A stretch of DNA of 64,000 nt from Streptomyces sp. SN-593 (GTDB lineage: Bacteria; Actinomycetota; Actinomycetes; Streptomycetales; Streptomycetaceae), in assembly GCF_016756395.1 (NCBI RefSeq), contig NZ_AP018365.1, positions 7,444,001 through 7,508,000 on the forward strand, given 5' to 3'. This document shows positions 24,995-34,272 of this stretch, piece by piece. Within the stretch, counting starts at the first letter, position 1; each line of letters begins with the position of its first letter. The translations under genes and the position numbers were made by a program. The notes under the pieces were generated by a model. The model ran no database searches. It was not told the origin of the DNA and worked only from the letters and a program-made list of their open reading frames with translations.

Positions 24995-25881
24995 GCGGGA
25001 CCAGTGGACCGCGGCTCGGCTTCGGGGTCTTCGCCCACTACCGCGGGCCCGACCCCGGCGTGCTGGCGGCCGAGGCGCGCGACGCCGAGCGGCTGGGCTT
25101 CGACCTGTTCGCGCTCAGCGACCACCTGCACGGCGACCGCGGCACCTGGGAGCCGTGGACCGCGCTGAGCTTCCTGGCCGCGGCGACCGAGCGGATCACG
25201 CTGGCCACCGACGTGCTCGGGCTGCCCTACCGCGCGCCCGCCGTGCTGGCGAAGATGGCCGAGACCCTCGACCGGCTCTCGCGCGGACGCCTGGTGCTGG
25301 GGCTGGGAAACGGCGGCTACGAGGCGGAGTTCGCCGCGTTCGGCCTGAGCACGCGCACACCTGGCGAGAAGGTCGAGGCCCTCGACGAGGCCGTGCGGAT
25401 CGTCAGGTCCCTGTGGCAGCGGCCCTCGACGACTTTCGAGGGCCGGCACTTCTCGGTCCACGACGCGCGCATCGAACCGCGGCCCGCGCACCCCATCCCG
25501 GTGTGGCTGGGCACCTACGGCCCGCGCGCCCTGGCCGTCACCGGGCGCCTGGCGGACGGCTGGCTGCCGTCCCTGCAACGCATGGGCCTGGACGAGGCGG
25601 TGGAGCGGCGGGAGAAGGTGCGCTCCGCGGCCGCCGCGGCCGGCCGCGACCCGGACACGATCACGTGCGCCTGCAACGTGCAGGTGCGGCTGGACGGCCG
25701 TCCCGACGCCGGCGGACGCGTCCTCGCGGGCTCCTCCCAGGAGGTGGCGGAGCAGTTGGCCGCGGTGGTGCGCGCGGGCTTCACCTTCCCGCTGCTGTTC
25801 GGTCTGGACCACGCCGAGACCCGGGAGCGCTTCGCGACCGAGGTGATCCCGCTGGTGCGCGGCGAGTTCGCCCGGACCTGA
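24991..25881 (+). CDS. LLM-class (F420-type) flavin-dependent oxidoreductase
   Basis: 296 aa starting GTG in a GTGA overlap. LGFGVFAHYRGPDPGVLAAE, LGFDLFALSDHLHGDRGTWE, ITLATDVLGLPYRAPAVLAK, TLDRLSRGRLVLGLGNGGYE, IPVWLGTYGPRALAVTGRLA, DGWLPSL. The last block is typical of F420-dependent LLM proteins of actinobacteria. Third gene of the LLM-rhodanese-LLM operon. A 17-bp piece containing its stop codon is repeated just downstream (25887-25903). Confidence 0.86.
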   Translation: MSGTSGPRLGFGVFAHYRGPDPGVLAAEARDAERLGFDLFALSDHLHGDRGTWEPWTALSFLAAATERITLATDVLGLPYRAPAVLAKMAETLDRLSRGRLVLGLGNGGYEAEFAAFGLSTRTPGEKVEALDEAVRIVRSLWQRPSTTFEGRHFSVHDARIEPRPAHPIPVWLGTYGPRALAVTGRLADGWLPSLQRMGLDEAVERREKVRSAAAAAGRDPDTITCACNVQVRLDGRPDAGGRVLAGSSQEVAEQLAAVVRAGFTFPLLFGLDHAETRERFATEVIPLVRGEFART

Positions 25882-26061
25882 CACCGGTTCGCCCGGACCT
25901 GACGGCCCGTACGGCACCCCGCCGGGACGCCACCGGGACCGGCGTCGGCAGGGCGCCGCGGCAGCGCGGCCTGCGACGGCACCGGCACCTGCACGCCCCC
26001 GGCCCCGCCCCCGGCCCGCGAGACCCGACGCACGTCCCGGATCTGACAAGGGAGATCACGC

Positions 26062-27474
26062 ATGGCACGCAAATGGTGGACGCTCGTGGCCGTGGTGGCC
26101 GGGGTGTTCATGCTCGTCCTCGACATCACCATCGTGAACGTGGCGCTACCGGACATCAGCGACGACTTCCACTCGTCGCTGTCCGACCTCCAGTGGGTCA
26201 TCGACGCCTACGCCCTGGCGCTGGCGGCCGGCCTGCTGACCGGGGGCTCGCTCGCCGACCTGTGGGGCCGGCGGCGGCTCTACGCCGCGGGCACCGCGGT
26301 CTTCACGATCGGGTCGCTGCTGTGCGGACTGGCCACCGGTCCGCTCTTCCTGGCGCTGGCCCGGGCCGGGCAGGGCATCGGCGGCGCGGTGGTGTGGGCG
26401 ACCTCGCTGGCCCTGCTCAGCCAGGCGTTCCAGGGCCGTGAACGCGGCCTGGCCTTCGGGATCTACGGCGGCATCCTCGGCATCGCGGTCGCCGTCGGCC
26501 CGGTGCTGGGCGGCGCCCTCACCAGCGGGCTGAGCTGGCACTGGATCTTCTGGGTGAACGTGCCGATCGGCGTGGCCGTCGTCGCGATCACCCTTCTGAA
26601 GCTGGAGGAGTCCCGCAACCCGTCGGCCGCCCGGCCCGACTGGGCCGGGTTCGCCGCGTTCAGCGCCGGCCTGACACTGCTGCTGTACGGCCTGATCAGC
26701 GCCTCCGACGGCTGGTCGCAGGCCAAGGTGTGGGGCACGCTCGGCGGGGCGGCGGTGCTGCTCGCCGGCTTCCTCCTGCTGGAGCGGCGCGCGGTGCACC
26801 CGATGCTGGACCTCACGCTGTTCCGCAAACCCACCTTCAACGGGGGTCTGGTGGCCGCCTTCGGCCTCAACGCCTCGATCTACGCGCTGATCACCTACCT
26901 CGTGCTCTACCTCCAGCAGGACCTGCACTACTCGCCCGCCCAAGCCGGACTGCGGCTCCTGGCCCTGACCGGAGCGATGTTCGTGGCGTCCACCACCGCG
27001 GGCCGGCTGAGCGCCGCGGTGCCGGTGCGGCTGATGATCAGCGCCGGGTTCGTGGCCATCGCCGTCGGCATCGTGCTCATGACCGGGGTGACGGAGTCCT
27101 CGACCTGGACGCATCTGCTGGCAGGGATGATCGTCTCCGGCCTGGGCGCGGGCATGGTCACGGTGCCGCTGGCCTCCACCGCGGTCGGGGTGGTGGCCCC
27201 GGCCCAGGCCGGTGTGGCGTCGGGGGTGAACGCCACCGCCCGGCAGGTGGGCCTGGCCACCGCGATCGCGGTGCTCGGCACCGTCTTCACCACCCGCAGC
27301 GCCCACCACGGCTTCGCGGGCGGGCTCAACCTCATCCTGTGGATCGGCGCGGTCGTGGCCGCCGTCTCGGCGGTGCTCAGCGCGCTGCTGATCCGCCAGA
27401 AGGACTTCGTGCCGCCGCCCGCGCGGCCGGCGCCCGCCGGAGCCGAGGCGCAGCCGGAGGCGGCCGGCGCCTGA
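26062..27474 (+). CDS. MFS drug exporter, DHA2 (EmrB/QacA) family
   Basis: 470 aa, about 14 membrane helices. Motif A-like GGSLADLWGRRRLYAAG, motif D1-like VLDITIVNVALPDI, VIDAYALALAAGLLTG, and motif C-like GIAVAVGPVLGGAL in helix 5. Proton-driven export of a hydrophobic compound. Ribosome site AAGGGAG. Lies 180 bp after the LLM gene, ends at a strong terminator. Most likely product export or self-resistance for the polyketide cluster. Confidence 0.9.
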   Translation: MARKWWTLVAVVAGVFMLVLDITIVNVALPDISDDFHSSLSDLQWVIDAYALALAAGLLTGGSLADLWGRRRLYAAGTAVFTIGSLLCGLATGPLFLALARAGQGIGGAVVWATSLALLSQAFQGRERGLAFGIYGGILGIAVAVGPVLGGALTSGLSWHWIFWVNVPIGVAVVAITLLKLEESRNPSAARPDWAGFAAFSAGLTLLLYGLISASDGWSQAKVWGTLGGAAVLLAGFLLLERRAVHPMLDLTLFRKPTFNGGLVAAFGLNASIYALITYLVLYLQQDLHYSPAQAGLRLLALTGAMFVASTTAGRLSAAVPVRLMISAGFVAIAVGIVLMTGVTESSTWTHLLAGMIVSGLGAGMVTVPLASTAVGVVAPAQAGVASGVNATARQVGLATAIAVLGTVFTTRSAHHGFAGGLNLILWIGAVVAAVSAVLSALLIRQKDFVPPPARPAPAGAEAQPEAAGA

Positions 27475-27616
27475 CCGGCGCCACACGGGCCGCACCGGGG
27501 CCGGCCGGGGACGCGACCGGCACCGACGGAGGCCCGACGGAGGCCCGACCGGGAGCCGCAGGGCCCGGCCGGGCACTCCGACGGCGCCGGCGCCCCGGAC
27601 CCGGAGGGACGCGAAA

Positions 27617-27659
27617 AAGGGCCCTGGGCCACGGAGTTCGTCCGTGGCCCAGGGCCCTT
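27617..27659. terminator. Strong bidirectional terminator between convergent operons
   Basis: 19-bp perfect stem starting AAGGGCCCTGGGCCACGGA with a GTTCG loop (27636-27640) and flanking A-run on one side and TT on the other. Sits between the rightward exporter (ends 27474) and the leftward ABC genes (end 27734), serving both. Confidence 0.9.
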
Positions 27660-27695
27660 CGGGATGTCCGGCGGCGCAGCCGCTGCCGCGCCGCC

Positions 27696-27747
27696 GGACC
27701 GGATCAGACGGGACCGGATCAGATGGGACCGGATCAGACGGGACCGG
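27696..27747. repeat. 15-bp tandem repeat across the ABC ATPase stop codon
   Basis: Unit GGACCGGATCAGACG, three copies (27696-27740; one has a single change) plus GGACCGG. The leftward ATPase gene ends inside the third unit (TGA at 27734-27736), and each copy carries the same TGA, so extra units would not change the protein end. Likely a slippage product. Confidence 0.8.
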
Positions 27748-29572
27748 TGCGGCGCAGCGGCGCCACCGGCCGTGCCGGTACCAGCGCGGCGGCCGACAGC
27801 AGCGTGCGCGTGTAGGGGTGCGACGGTTCGGCGAAGACATCCTCCACCGGACCGGTCTCCACCACCCGGCCGTCCTTCATGACCACCACCCGGTCGCTGA
27901 CGTGCCGCACCACCGCGAGGTCGTGCGAGATGAACAGCAGGGCCACACCCGTCTCCTGACGGATGTCGGCGAGCAGGTCGAGGATCTGCGCCTGCACCGA
28001 CACGTCCAGCGCCGAGACCGGTTCGTCGCAGACCACGACGTCCGGCGCGGTGGCCAGCGCGCGGGCGATGGCCACCCGCTGGCGCTGCCCACCGGACAGT
28101 TCGGCCGGCCGGCGCCGCAGCACCGACGCCGGGAGCCCCACCCGGTCCAGCAACTCCGCGGTCCGGGAACGGCGTTCGGCTCGGCCGCGCACCCCGGCCC
28201 GGGCCACCGCCTCACCCACCACCCGCTCCACGCCGTAGCGCGGGTCGAACGAGCCCAACGGGTCCTGCTGGACGGTCTGGACCCGCGGGCGCAGGGCACG
28301 GCGCAGCCGCTCCGGCACCCCGCTCCAGGGGCGGCCCTCGAACCGCACCTGGCCGGCGTCGGGGGCCAGCAGGCCCAGCGCGATCCTCGCCACCGTGGTC
28401 TTGCCCGACCCCGACTCGCCGACCACGCCGACGGCCTCACCCGCGCCCAGGCGCAGCGAGACGTCCCGCACCGCCTGGTGCACCGAGCCGTCCGGACCGC
28501 GGAAGCCCTTGGAGACCGCGTCGACCTCCAGCAGGGCAGGGGCCCCGGCGGCCGCCGCGGGCGGTTCGCGGTCGCGCACGGCCGCCGGCGCCATCACGGC
28601 CGCCGGCGCCCGCACCGGCGGCGCCACCGGGACCGCGGCGTCCAGCGGATGGTGGCAGACCGCGGTGTCGGGACCGGTGGCCGCCGGCAGTGTGACGAGG
28701 CACGCGTCGTCGGCGGCCGCGCACCGGTGCGCGTACGGGCAGCCGTCCGGCCCGGCGTGCGGCCGCGGCGGCGCGGGCACCGACAGCCGGGTGCCCTTGG
28801 CGTGCAGCGACGGCACCGCGTCCAGCAGCGCGCGCGTGTAGGGGTGGCGCGGGCGTTCCAGCACGCGCCGGCCGGTGCCCGTCTCCACGATCCGCCCGCC
28901 GTACATCACCGCGACGCGGTCGGCGAGCCGCGCCACCACGGACAGGTCGTGGCTGATCAGCAGCAGCGCGGTGCCCTCGCGGCGCAGCCGGTCGAGCAGG
29001 TCCAGGATCTGCGCCTGCACGGACACGTCGAGGGCGGTGGTCGGCTCGTCGGCGATCAGGAGGTCGGGGCCGGCGGCCAGGGCGGAGGCGATCAGGGCCC
29101 GTTGCCGCAGGCCGCCCGACAACTGGTGGGGATACTGCGCGGCACGCCGCTCCGGCTCGGGCACCCCGACGTCGGCCAGCAGTTCCCGCACCCGCTCGGC
29201 GCGGCGCGGGCGGGGCACCACGCCGTGCACGCGCAGCGGTTCGGCGACCTCCGCCCCCACGGTGCGCAGCGGGTCCAGCGAGGACAGCGCGTCCTGGAGG
29301 ACCAGGCCGACCCGCCGCCCGCGCAGCGCCCGCCACTGCGGTTCGCGCAGGGAGGTGAGGTCGCGGCCGTCGAACGCCAGCGTGCCGGCCCGCACCCGCG
29401 CGCCGGCTCCGGCGAGTCCGACGAGCGCGCGGGCGGTCACGCTCTTGCCCGACCCCGACTCGCCCACCACGGCCAGGCACTCGCCGGCGTCGAGGGTGAA
29501 GGAGACGTCGCGCACGGCGCGCAGAGCCCCGAAGGACACATGGAGTCCGTCAACGGTGAGCAGCGGTGTCAT
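27734..29572 (-). CDS. Peptide/nickel-type ABC transporter, fused double ATPase (DppD-DppF-like)
   Basis: 612 aa with two ABC domains. Domain 1 has Walker A GESGSGKSV, signature LSGGLRQRALIAS and Walker B LLIADEPTTALDVSVQ. Domain 2 has Walker A GESGSGKTT, signature LSGGQRQRVAIARAL and VVVCDEPVSALDVSVQ. Both have the oligopeptide C-terminal extensions, the first with a cysteine cluster (CPYAHRC...CL...CHH) typical of OppD/DppD. Powers the permeases encoded just upstream (4-bp overlap). Confidence 0.92.
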   Translation of the reverse strand: MTPLLTVDGLHVSFGALRAVRDVSFTLDAGECLAVVGESGSGKSVTARALVGLAGAGARVRAGTLAFDGRDLTSLREPQWRALRGRRVGLVLQDALSSLDPLRTVGAEVAEPLRVHGVVPRPRRAERVRELLADVGVPEPERRAAQYPHQLSGGLRQRALIASALAAGPDLLIADEPTTALDVSVQAQILDLLDRLRREGTALLLISHDLSVVARLADRVAVMYGGRIVETGTGRRVLERPRHPYTRALLDAVPSLHAKGTRLSVPAPPRPHAGPDGCPYAHRCAAADDACLVTLPAATGPDTAVCHHPLDAAVPVAPPVRAPAAVMAPAAVRDREPPAAAAGAPALLEVDAVSKGFRGPDGSVHQAVRDVSLRLGAGEAVGVVGESGSGKTTVARIALGLLAPDAGQVRFEGRPWSGVPERLRRALRPRVQTVQQDPLGSFDPRYGVERVVGEAVARAGVRGRAERRSRTAELLDRVGLPASVLRRRPAELSGGQRQRVAIARALATAPDVVVCDEPVSALDVSVQAQILDLLADIRQETGVALLFISHDLAVVRHVSDRVVVMKDGRVVETGPVEDVFAEPSHPYTRTLLSAAALVPARPVAPLRRTGPV

Positions 29573-30450
29573 CGGCCGGTCCTCCGGGTGAAGCGGGCCT
29601 GGGCCTGACGGCCCACGACGTTGACCACCAGCGCGGTCAGGGTGATGGCCGCGCCCGGGAAGACGCCCAGCCACCAGGCGGTCTGGAGGAAGTCGCGGCC
29701 CTGGTCGAGCATCGCGCCCCACTCCGCGGTCGGCGGCTGCGGGCCGAGACCCAGGAAGCTCAGACCGGAGGCGGCGATCAGCGACGAGCCGAAGCCGACC
29801 GTGGCCAGCACCAGCAGCGGGCCGAGCGCGTTGGGCACGACGTGCCGCAGGACCAGTACGGGGCGGGACAGGCCGAGCGTGGTGGCGGCCTCGACGTATC
29901 CGGAGCGCCGCACGACCAGCGTCTCGGCGCGGACGATCCGCGCGTAGCCGGGGGCGAACGCGGCGGCGATGGCGAGGGCTACGTTCACGGTGCCGCTGCC
30001 GAGGACCGCGACGGCCAGCAGTGCGAGCAGGATCGGCGGCAGCGCCAGCAGCACGTCGGCCAGCCGCATCAGCGCCTGGTCGGCCAGGCGCCCGCCGAGC
30101 CCGGCGGCCAGCCCCAGGGCGGCGCCGGCCAGCACCGACATCGCGGTGGCGCCTGCCCCGAGCAGCAGTGACAGCCGGGTGCCGTAGACGACGCGGGTGT
30201 ACAGGTCACGGCCGAGCTGGTCGGTGCCGAACCAGTGGCCGGACCCCGGCGGGCGCAGCGCCAGGAGCGGGTCGGTGGCGTTGGGCGCGGCCGAGGTGAA
30301 CAGGCCGGGCGCCGCGGCGGCCAGCACCAGCAGGGCGAGGAAGAGCAGCGCGGGCAGGAGCAGCAGGGCACGGGCGCTGGGCCGCCGCGCGGGGGCCACG
30401 GTCCCGGTGGGCGTCTTCGGCGCGGTCTGCGAGGCGGGCGGTGCGGTCAT
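29569..30450 (-). CDS. ABC transporter permease, DppC/OppC-like
   Basis: 293 aa, six predicted helices. HWFGTDQLGRDLYTRVVYGT is the conserved DppC start motif; RIVRAETLVVRRSGYVEAAT is the EAA loop; then LSFLGLGPQPPTAEWGAMLD. Cytoplasmic membrane partner of the DppB-like protein. Overlaps the genes on both sides by 4 bp. Confidence 0.92.
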   Translation of the reverse strand: MTAPPASQTAPKTPTGTVAPARRPSARALLLLPALLFLALLVLAAAAPGLFTSAAPNATDPLLALRPPGSGHWFGTDQLGRDLYTRVVYGTRLSLLLGAGATAMSVLAGAALGLAAGLGGRLADQALMRLADVLLALPPILLALLAVAVLGSGTVNVALAIAAAFAPGYARIVRAETLVVRRSGYVEAATTLGLSRPVLVLRHVVPNALGPLLVLATVGFGSSLIAASGLSFLGLGPQPPTAEWGAMLDQGRDFLQTAWWLGVFPGAAITLTALVVNVVGRQAQARFTRRTGR

Positions 30451-31397
30451 GGTGTCACCTGGTCCGTCCTGAGGCGGGGGTCGATGACCAGGTAGAGCAG
30501 GTCCACCAGGGTCGAGAGCACGACGAACACCAGCGCCGACAGCAGCACCAGGCCGATGACCAGGGGCATGTCCTTGTTGGTGGTCGCCTGGAGGATGAGG
30601 GCGCCGATGCCGGGCCGGCCGAAGACCGTCTCCACCAGGACCGCGCCGCCCAGCAGCGACCCGGCCAGCCAGCCGGTGAGCGTGACCAGCGGCAGCGCCG
30701 CGTGCCGCGCCGCGTGCCGCAGCCGCACCGCGGTGCCGCTCAGGCCCCGGGAGCGGGCGGTGACGGCGAACGGCTCGTGCAGTGCGGTCTCCAGCCCCTC
30801 GCGCAGCACCTGGGCCAGGACCCCGGTCATCGGCAGGGCCAAGGTCAGCGCGGGCAGCACCAGCGCGGTGCCGTCCTGCGCCCCCGCGACGGGGAACAGC
30901 TGCCAGTGGAAGGAGAACGCGGTCAGCAGCAGGATGCCGGTCCAGTACGACGGGCTGGAGACGGTGAGCAGTTCCAGCAGCGACGACGCGCCGCGCAGCA
31001 GCCGCCGGCGCCCGGCGGTGGCGACCGCGGTCAGCAGCGCCAGCAGCAGGGCCACCGCCAGGGCGGACAGGGCCAGTTGGACGGTGGGGGCGAGCTGGTC
31101 GGCGATCAGCGAGCCGACCGGCCGCTGCACCTGGTAGGACTCCCCGAGGTCGCCGCGCAGCAGGTGGCCGAGGTAGTGCAGGTACTGCCGCCAGACCGGT
31201 TCGCCCAGGCCGTACTGGGCGCGGATGCGTGCGCGGACCTCGGGCGAGGCGGAGCTGAAGGGTCCCAGCATGGTGGTCACCGGGTCGCCCGGGATCAGCT
31301 GGAGGGCCGCGAACGCGACCGTGGCGGCGCCCAGGAGCACCGCCACGGCCGCCGCCACCCGTCGGGCGACCGCCCGGAGCAGGTGTGTCGCCTTCAC
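30447..31397 (-). CDS. ABC transporter permease, DppB/OppB-like
   Basis: 316 aa from GTG 31397, one base after the binding-protein stop. N-terminal helix RVAAAVAVLLGAATVAFAAL, then QLIPGDPVTTMLG, QYGLGEPVWRQYLHYLGHLL, RGDLGESYQ and the EAA loop FAVTARSRGLSGTAVRLRHA; ends at LVDLLYLVIDPRLR. Classic DppB features. Confidence 0.91.
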   Translation of the reverse strand: MKATHLLRAVARRVAAAVAVLLGAATVAFAALQLIPGDPVTTMLGPFSSASPEVRARIRAQYGLGEPVWRQYLHYLGHLLRGDLGESYQVQRPVGSLIADQLAPTVQLALSALAVALLLALLTAVATAGRRRLLRGASSLLELLTVSSPSYWTGILLLTAFSFHWQLFPVAGAQDGTALVLPALTLALPMTGVLAQVLREGLETALHEPFAVTARSRGLSGTAVRLRHAARHAALPLVTLTGWLAGSLLGGAVLVETVFGRPGIGALILQATTNKDMPLVIGLVLLSALVFVVLSTLVDLLYLVIDPRLRTDQVTP

Positions 31398-31398
31398 G

Positions 31399-33054
31399 TC
31401 ACTTCCCGAGCCAGGCGTCGTGGAACTCCAGCCAGGTGTTGGCGTCGGCGGTGATGCCGTGCACGTGGGTGGAGGCGCCGTACACCGAGGAGACGACGTA
31501 CATCGGCACCACGAGCGAGAGGTCGAGGGCGCGCTTCTGGACCTGGGTGTAGTACTTGGCGCGGGTGGCCGGGTCCAGCGAGGTCTGGCCCTGCTCGGTC
31601 CAGAGGTCGAGGTCGGGGTCCTTGACGAACGTGCCGTTGGCGCCGCCCTTGGCGGGGGTCTCGGCGCTGTTGAAGTACAGCCGCAGCACGTCCGGGTCGG
31701 CACGGGCCCAGCTGTAGTCGGAGATGTCGTCCTTGCCGCCGAAGAGCTGCTTGACGAAGGTGCCGACATCCTGCCGGGGCCGCTCCACCTGGATGCCGAG
31801 CTTCTTGAGGTCGGCCTGTACCGCCTGGCCGAGGATGTCGTGCTGCTGGCTGACGAGGTTCTGCGGCATCAGCGGCCACACCAGCGAGAGCCGCTTGCCG
31901 TCCTTGGTGCGGTAGCCGGAGGAGTCGCGCCCGGTCCAGCCCGCCTGATCCAGCAGCTTCGCCGCCAGCGCCGGGTCGTAAGGCCAGGTCCCGGTGAGCG
32001 AGGAGTCGTAGCCGACGGTCGCGGGCGACAGCGGGCTCCAGGCGCGCTGGTAGGCACCGAAGTAGACGCTCTTGACGTCGGCGTCCACGTTGATCCCGCG
32101 CTGGACGGCCTCGCGCACGCGCTGGTCGGTGAACGGCCCGCGGGAGGCGTTGAGCACCAGGTTGTAGACGCCGCCGGGTGCCTGCTTGGAGATCACGGTG
32201 AGACCGGAGCCGGGCGTGAGGGTCTTGACGTCCGTCGGGGGGACGGACTTGGCGACCTGGACCTGCCCGCTGCGCAGCGCGCCGACCCGCACCGAGTCCT
32301 GGCTGAGGAAGCGGTAGGTGAGCTTGTCGAGGTAGGCCGGACCCTGGTGGGCGTCGGTGGCCGGGGCCCAGGAGTACTTCGGGTTCCGGGTCAGGACCGC
32401 GCTCTGCCCCTTGGTGTAGGAGGAGAAGACGAAGGGTCCGGTGCCCACGTCGGCGGGGCCGCCCGCGCCGAGCTTGGAGCCGTACTTCGCGATCGCGGCG
32501 GGCGAGTAGAAGCCGAGGTAGGGGGTGCTGGCCGCCTGGAGGAAGGGGGCGAACGCCTTGGTGAAGGAGACCTGGACGGTGTACGGGTCGACGACCTTCG
32601 TGTCAGCGTACGGGCCGAGCAGGCCGGCGGCGTACTGCGACTTCGTGGCCGGGTCGACGATGCGGTCGAAGTTGGTCTTCACCGCCTGGGCGTTGAACGG
32701 GGTGCCGTCGGTGAAGGTGACGTCCTTGCGCAGGTGGAAGGTGTAGGTGCGCAGGTCCTTCGACACGCTCCAGGACGACGCGAGCCAGGCGTGGAACTGC
32801 CCCTTGTCGTCCTGGTAGACGAGGGAGTCGAAGACGTTGCGCTGGATCGACCCGGTGATGTCCTGCTGGCTGACGTCGATGTCCCAGGAGACCGGTTCGG
32901 TGTCCACCGCGTAGGTGAGGGACCCGCCGGAGACGGGTGTGTCGGAGGAGGAGGTGCCGCCGCCCGACCCCGATCCGGAGCCGCAGGCCGCGGCGAGGAG
33001 GACGGCCACGGTGGCGGCGACGAGGGGGACGGGTCTGCGGCTGAGGCGGGACAT
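31399..33054 (-). CDS. ABC transporter substrate-binding lipoprotein (family 5)
   Basis: 551 aa. Lipobox LLAAACGSG (signal peptidase II, Cys about 24), glycine/serine linker, then SBP_bac_5 fold: LTYAVDTEPVSWDIDVSQQD, YTFHLRKDVTFTDGTPFNAQ, AVKTNFDR, VGTGPFVFSSYTKGQ, NLVLNASRGPFTDQRVREAV. Captures peptides, opines or other small molecules outside the membrane. Leads the leftward binding-protein-permease-permease-ATPase set. Ligand unknown; in this setting it could re-import a pathway intermediate or a sulfur source. Confidence 0.9.
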   Translation of the reverse strand: MSRLSRRPVPLVAATVAVLLAAACGSGSGSGGGTSSSDTPVSGGSLTYAVDTEPVSWDIDVSQQDITGSIQRNVFDSLVYQDDKGQFHAWLASSWSVSKDLRTYTFHLRKDVTFTDGTPFNAQAVKTNFDRIVDPATKSQYAAGLLGPYADTKVVDPYTVQVSFTKAFAPFLQAASTPYLGFYSPAAIAKYGSKLGAGGPADVGTGPFVFSSYTKGQSAVLTRNPKYSWAPATDAHQGPAYLDKLTYRFLSQDSVRVGALRSGQVQVAKSVPPTDVKTLTPGSGLTVISKQAPGGVYNLVLNASRGPFTDQRVREAVQRGINVDADVKSVYFGAYQRAWSPLSPATVGYDSSLTGTWPYDPALAAKLLDQAGWTGRDSSGYRTKDGKRLSLVWPLMPQNLVSQQHDILGQAVQADLKKLGIQVERPRQDVGTFVKQLFGGKDDISDYSWARADPDVLRLYFNSAETPAKGGANGTFVKDPDLDLWTEQGQTSLDPATRAKYYTQVQKRALDLSLVVPMYVVSSVYGASTHVHGITADANTWLEFHDAWLGK

Positions 33055-33222
33055 GCGGGTCTCCCGGAGGTACCTGGTGGGTGCGTGAGGACGGCCGGAC
33101 CGCGGGGCGCGGCCCGGCCGTCGGGGTGTGCCGGTGGTGCGGTGGTGCGGTTGCGGTGGGCGGGGATGGCTTGGTGCGGGTGGTGCGGGTGGATGCCGTA
33201 CGACGGGGCCGCCGCCGGGCGG

Positions 33223-34128
33223 TCAGCCCTTGGCGACGTTCTCGCGGACGGCGGGCACGACGTCCTCCGCCCACCGTCCGAGCGCCACGTCGAGGGGGCC
33301 GCCGCCGGTGGCGAAGTGGACGAAGCCGGCGGCCCGGTGGTCGAGCACCGCGCCGGTGAGCTCCTCCACCCACTGCCCCACCGAACCGCCGATCCAGCGG
33401 CCGTCGCCGTCGCGGGTCCGGCCCAGGGGCGTGTCGGTGATGCGGCCGGGCAGGTTGAAGACGGTCACGACGTCGGACGGATCGCGGCCGGCCTCCTCGG
33501 CGGCCCGGTCGACCAGGGGGCGGGAGGCGAGATACCGCTCGCTCACCCAGTCGGAGGCGTGGCCGGGGATCCAGCCGTCCGCGAGCCGGCCGGTGACCGC
33601 GAGGGAGCGCTCGCCGAGCGACCCGGTCCAGATCCGCGGCGCGGGCACGTCGGCGGGCTCGATGTCGCGGATGTCGCTGAACTCCCCGTGGAAGGTGACG
33701 GGTTCGCCGCCGCCGGACAGCGCGCGGACCAGGGTGATCGCCTCCTCCAGCGCCCGCACGGCCTGGCCGGGGCCGAGCCGCGGCCGGCCGAACCGCTCGA
33801 TCTCGTCCCAGAACCCGCCGGCGCCGATGCCGAGCACGATCCGGCCGCCGGACAGCGCCGACAGCGAGGTGACCGCGCGGGCGAGCACCGGCGCCGGACG
33901 GCTGGGCAGGTTGGTCACGTTCGCCAGCCCGGCGATGCCGGACGTGGCCCCGAGCACGAAGCCCAGCGTGGAGTAGGCGTCCAGCCGCTGCCCGTAGTAC
34001 GGATGGTCCGAGGTGGAGAACAGGTCGAGGCCGGAGCGGTCGGCCCGGACACCGAGCCGGACGATCTCGGCGGCGCGGGCGGTCTCGGTCCCGGGAGCGA
34101 ATCCGAACAACGTGGTGCGCTGCGTCAT
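33223..34128 (-). CDS. LLM-class flavin-dependent oxidoreductase
   Basis: 301 aa. RLGVRADRSGLDLFSTSDHP, GLANVTNLPSRPAPVLARAV, LSALSGGRIVLGIGAGGFWD, RLGPGQAVRALEEAITLVRA, RIWTGSLGERSLAVTGRLAD. Closest in style to F420-dependent LLM enzymes. Located between the ABC importer genes (downstream) and the ABM oxygenase (upstream), same strand. Third LLM gene of the cluster. Confidence 0.84.
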   Translation of the reverse strand: MTQRTTLFGFAPGTETARAAEIVRLGVRADRSGLDLFSTSDHPYYGQRLDAYSTLGFVLGATSGIAGLANVTNLPSRPAPVLARAVTSLSALSGGRIVLGIGAGGFWDEIERFGRPRLGPGQAVRALEEAITLVRALSGGGEPVTFHGEFSDIRDIEPADVPAPRIWTGSLGERSLAVTGRLADGWIPGHASDWVSERYLASRPLVDRAAEEAGRDPSDVVTVFNLPGRITDTPLGRTRDGDGRWIGGSVGQWVEELTGAVLDHRAAGFVHFATGGGPLDVALGRWAEDVVPAVRENVAKG

Positions 34129-34272
34129 CGACGCGCACTCCTTTCGTGGAAGGGCGGTGGAACGGCCCCCGCGGTGAACGGTCCCGCGGTGGAACGGCCG
34201 TGCGGGGCAGGGGCTTTGCGGTGGGGCAGGGGACCGGTCGGCCGCGGGCGGACCGGCGGGACGGCCGGGAGG

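Noticed and set aside
23890..26441. Long alternative frames across the rhodanese and LLM genes
   Set aside because: Arg/Pro/Ala-rich translations without domains. Only the second LLM portion of one frame (from 24991) is real.
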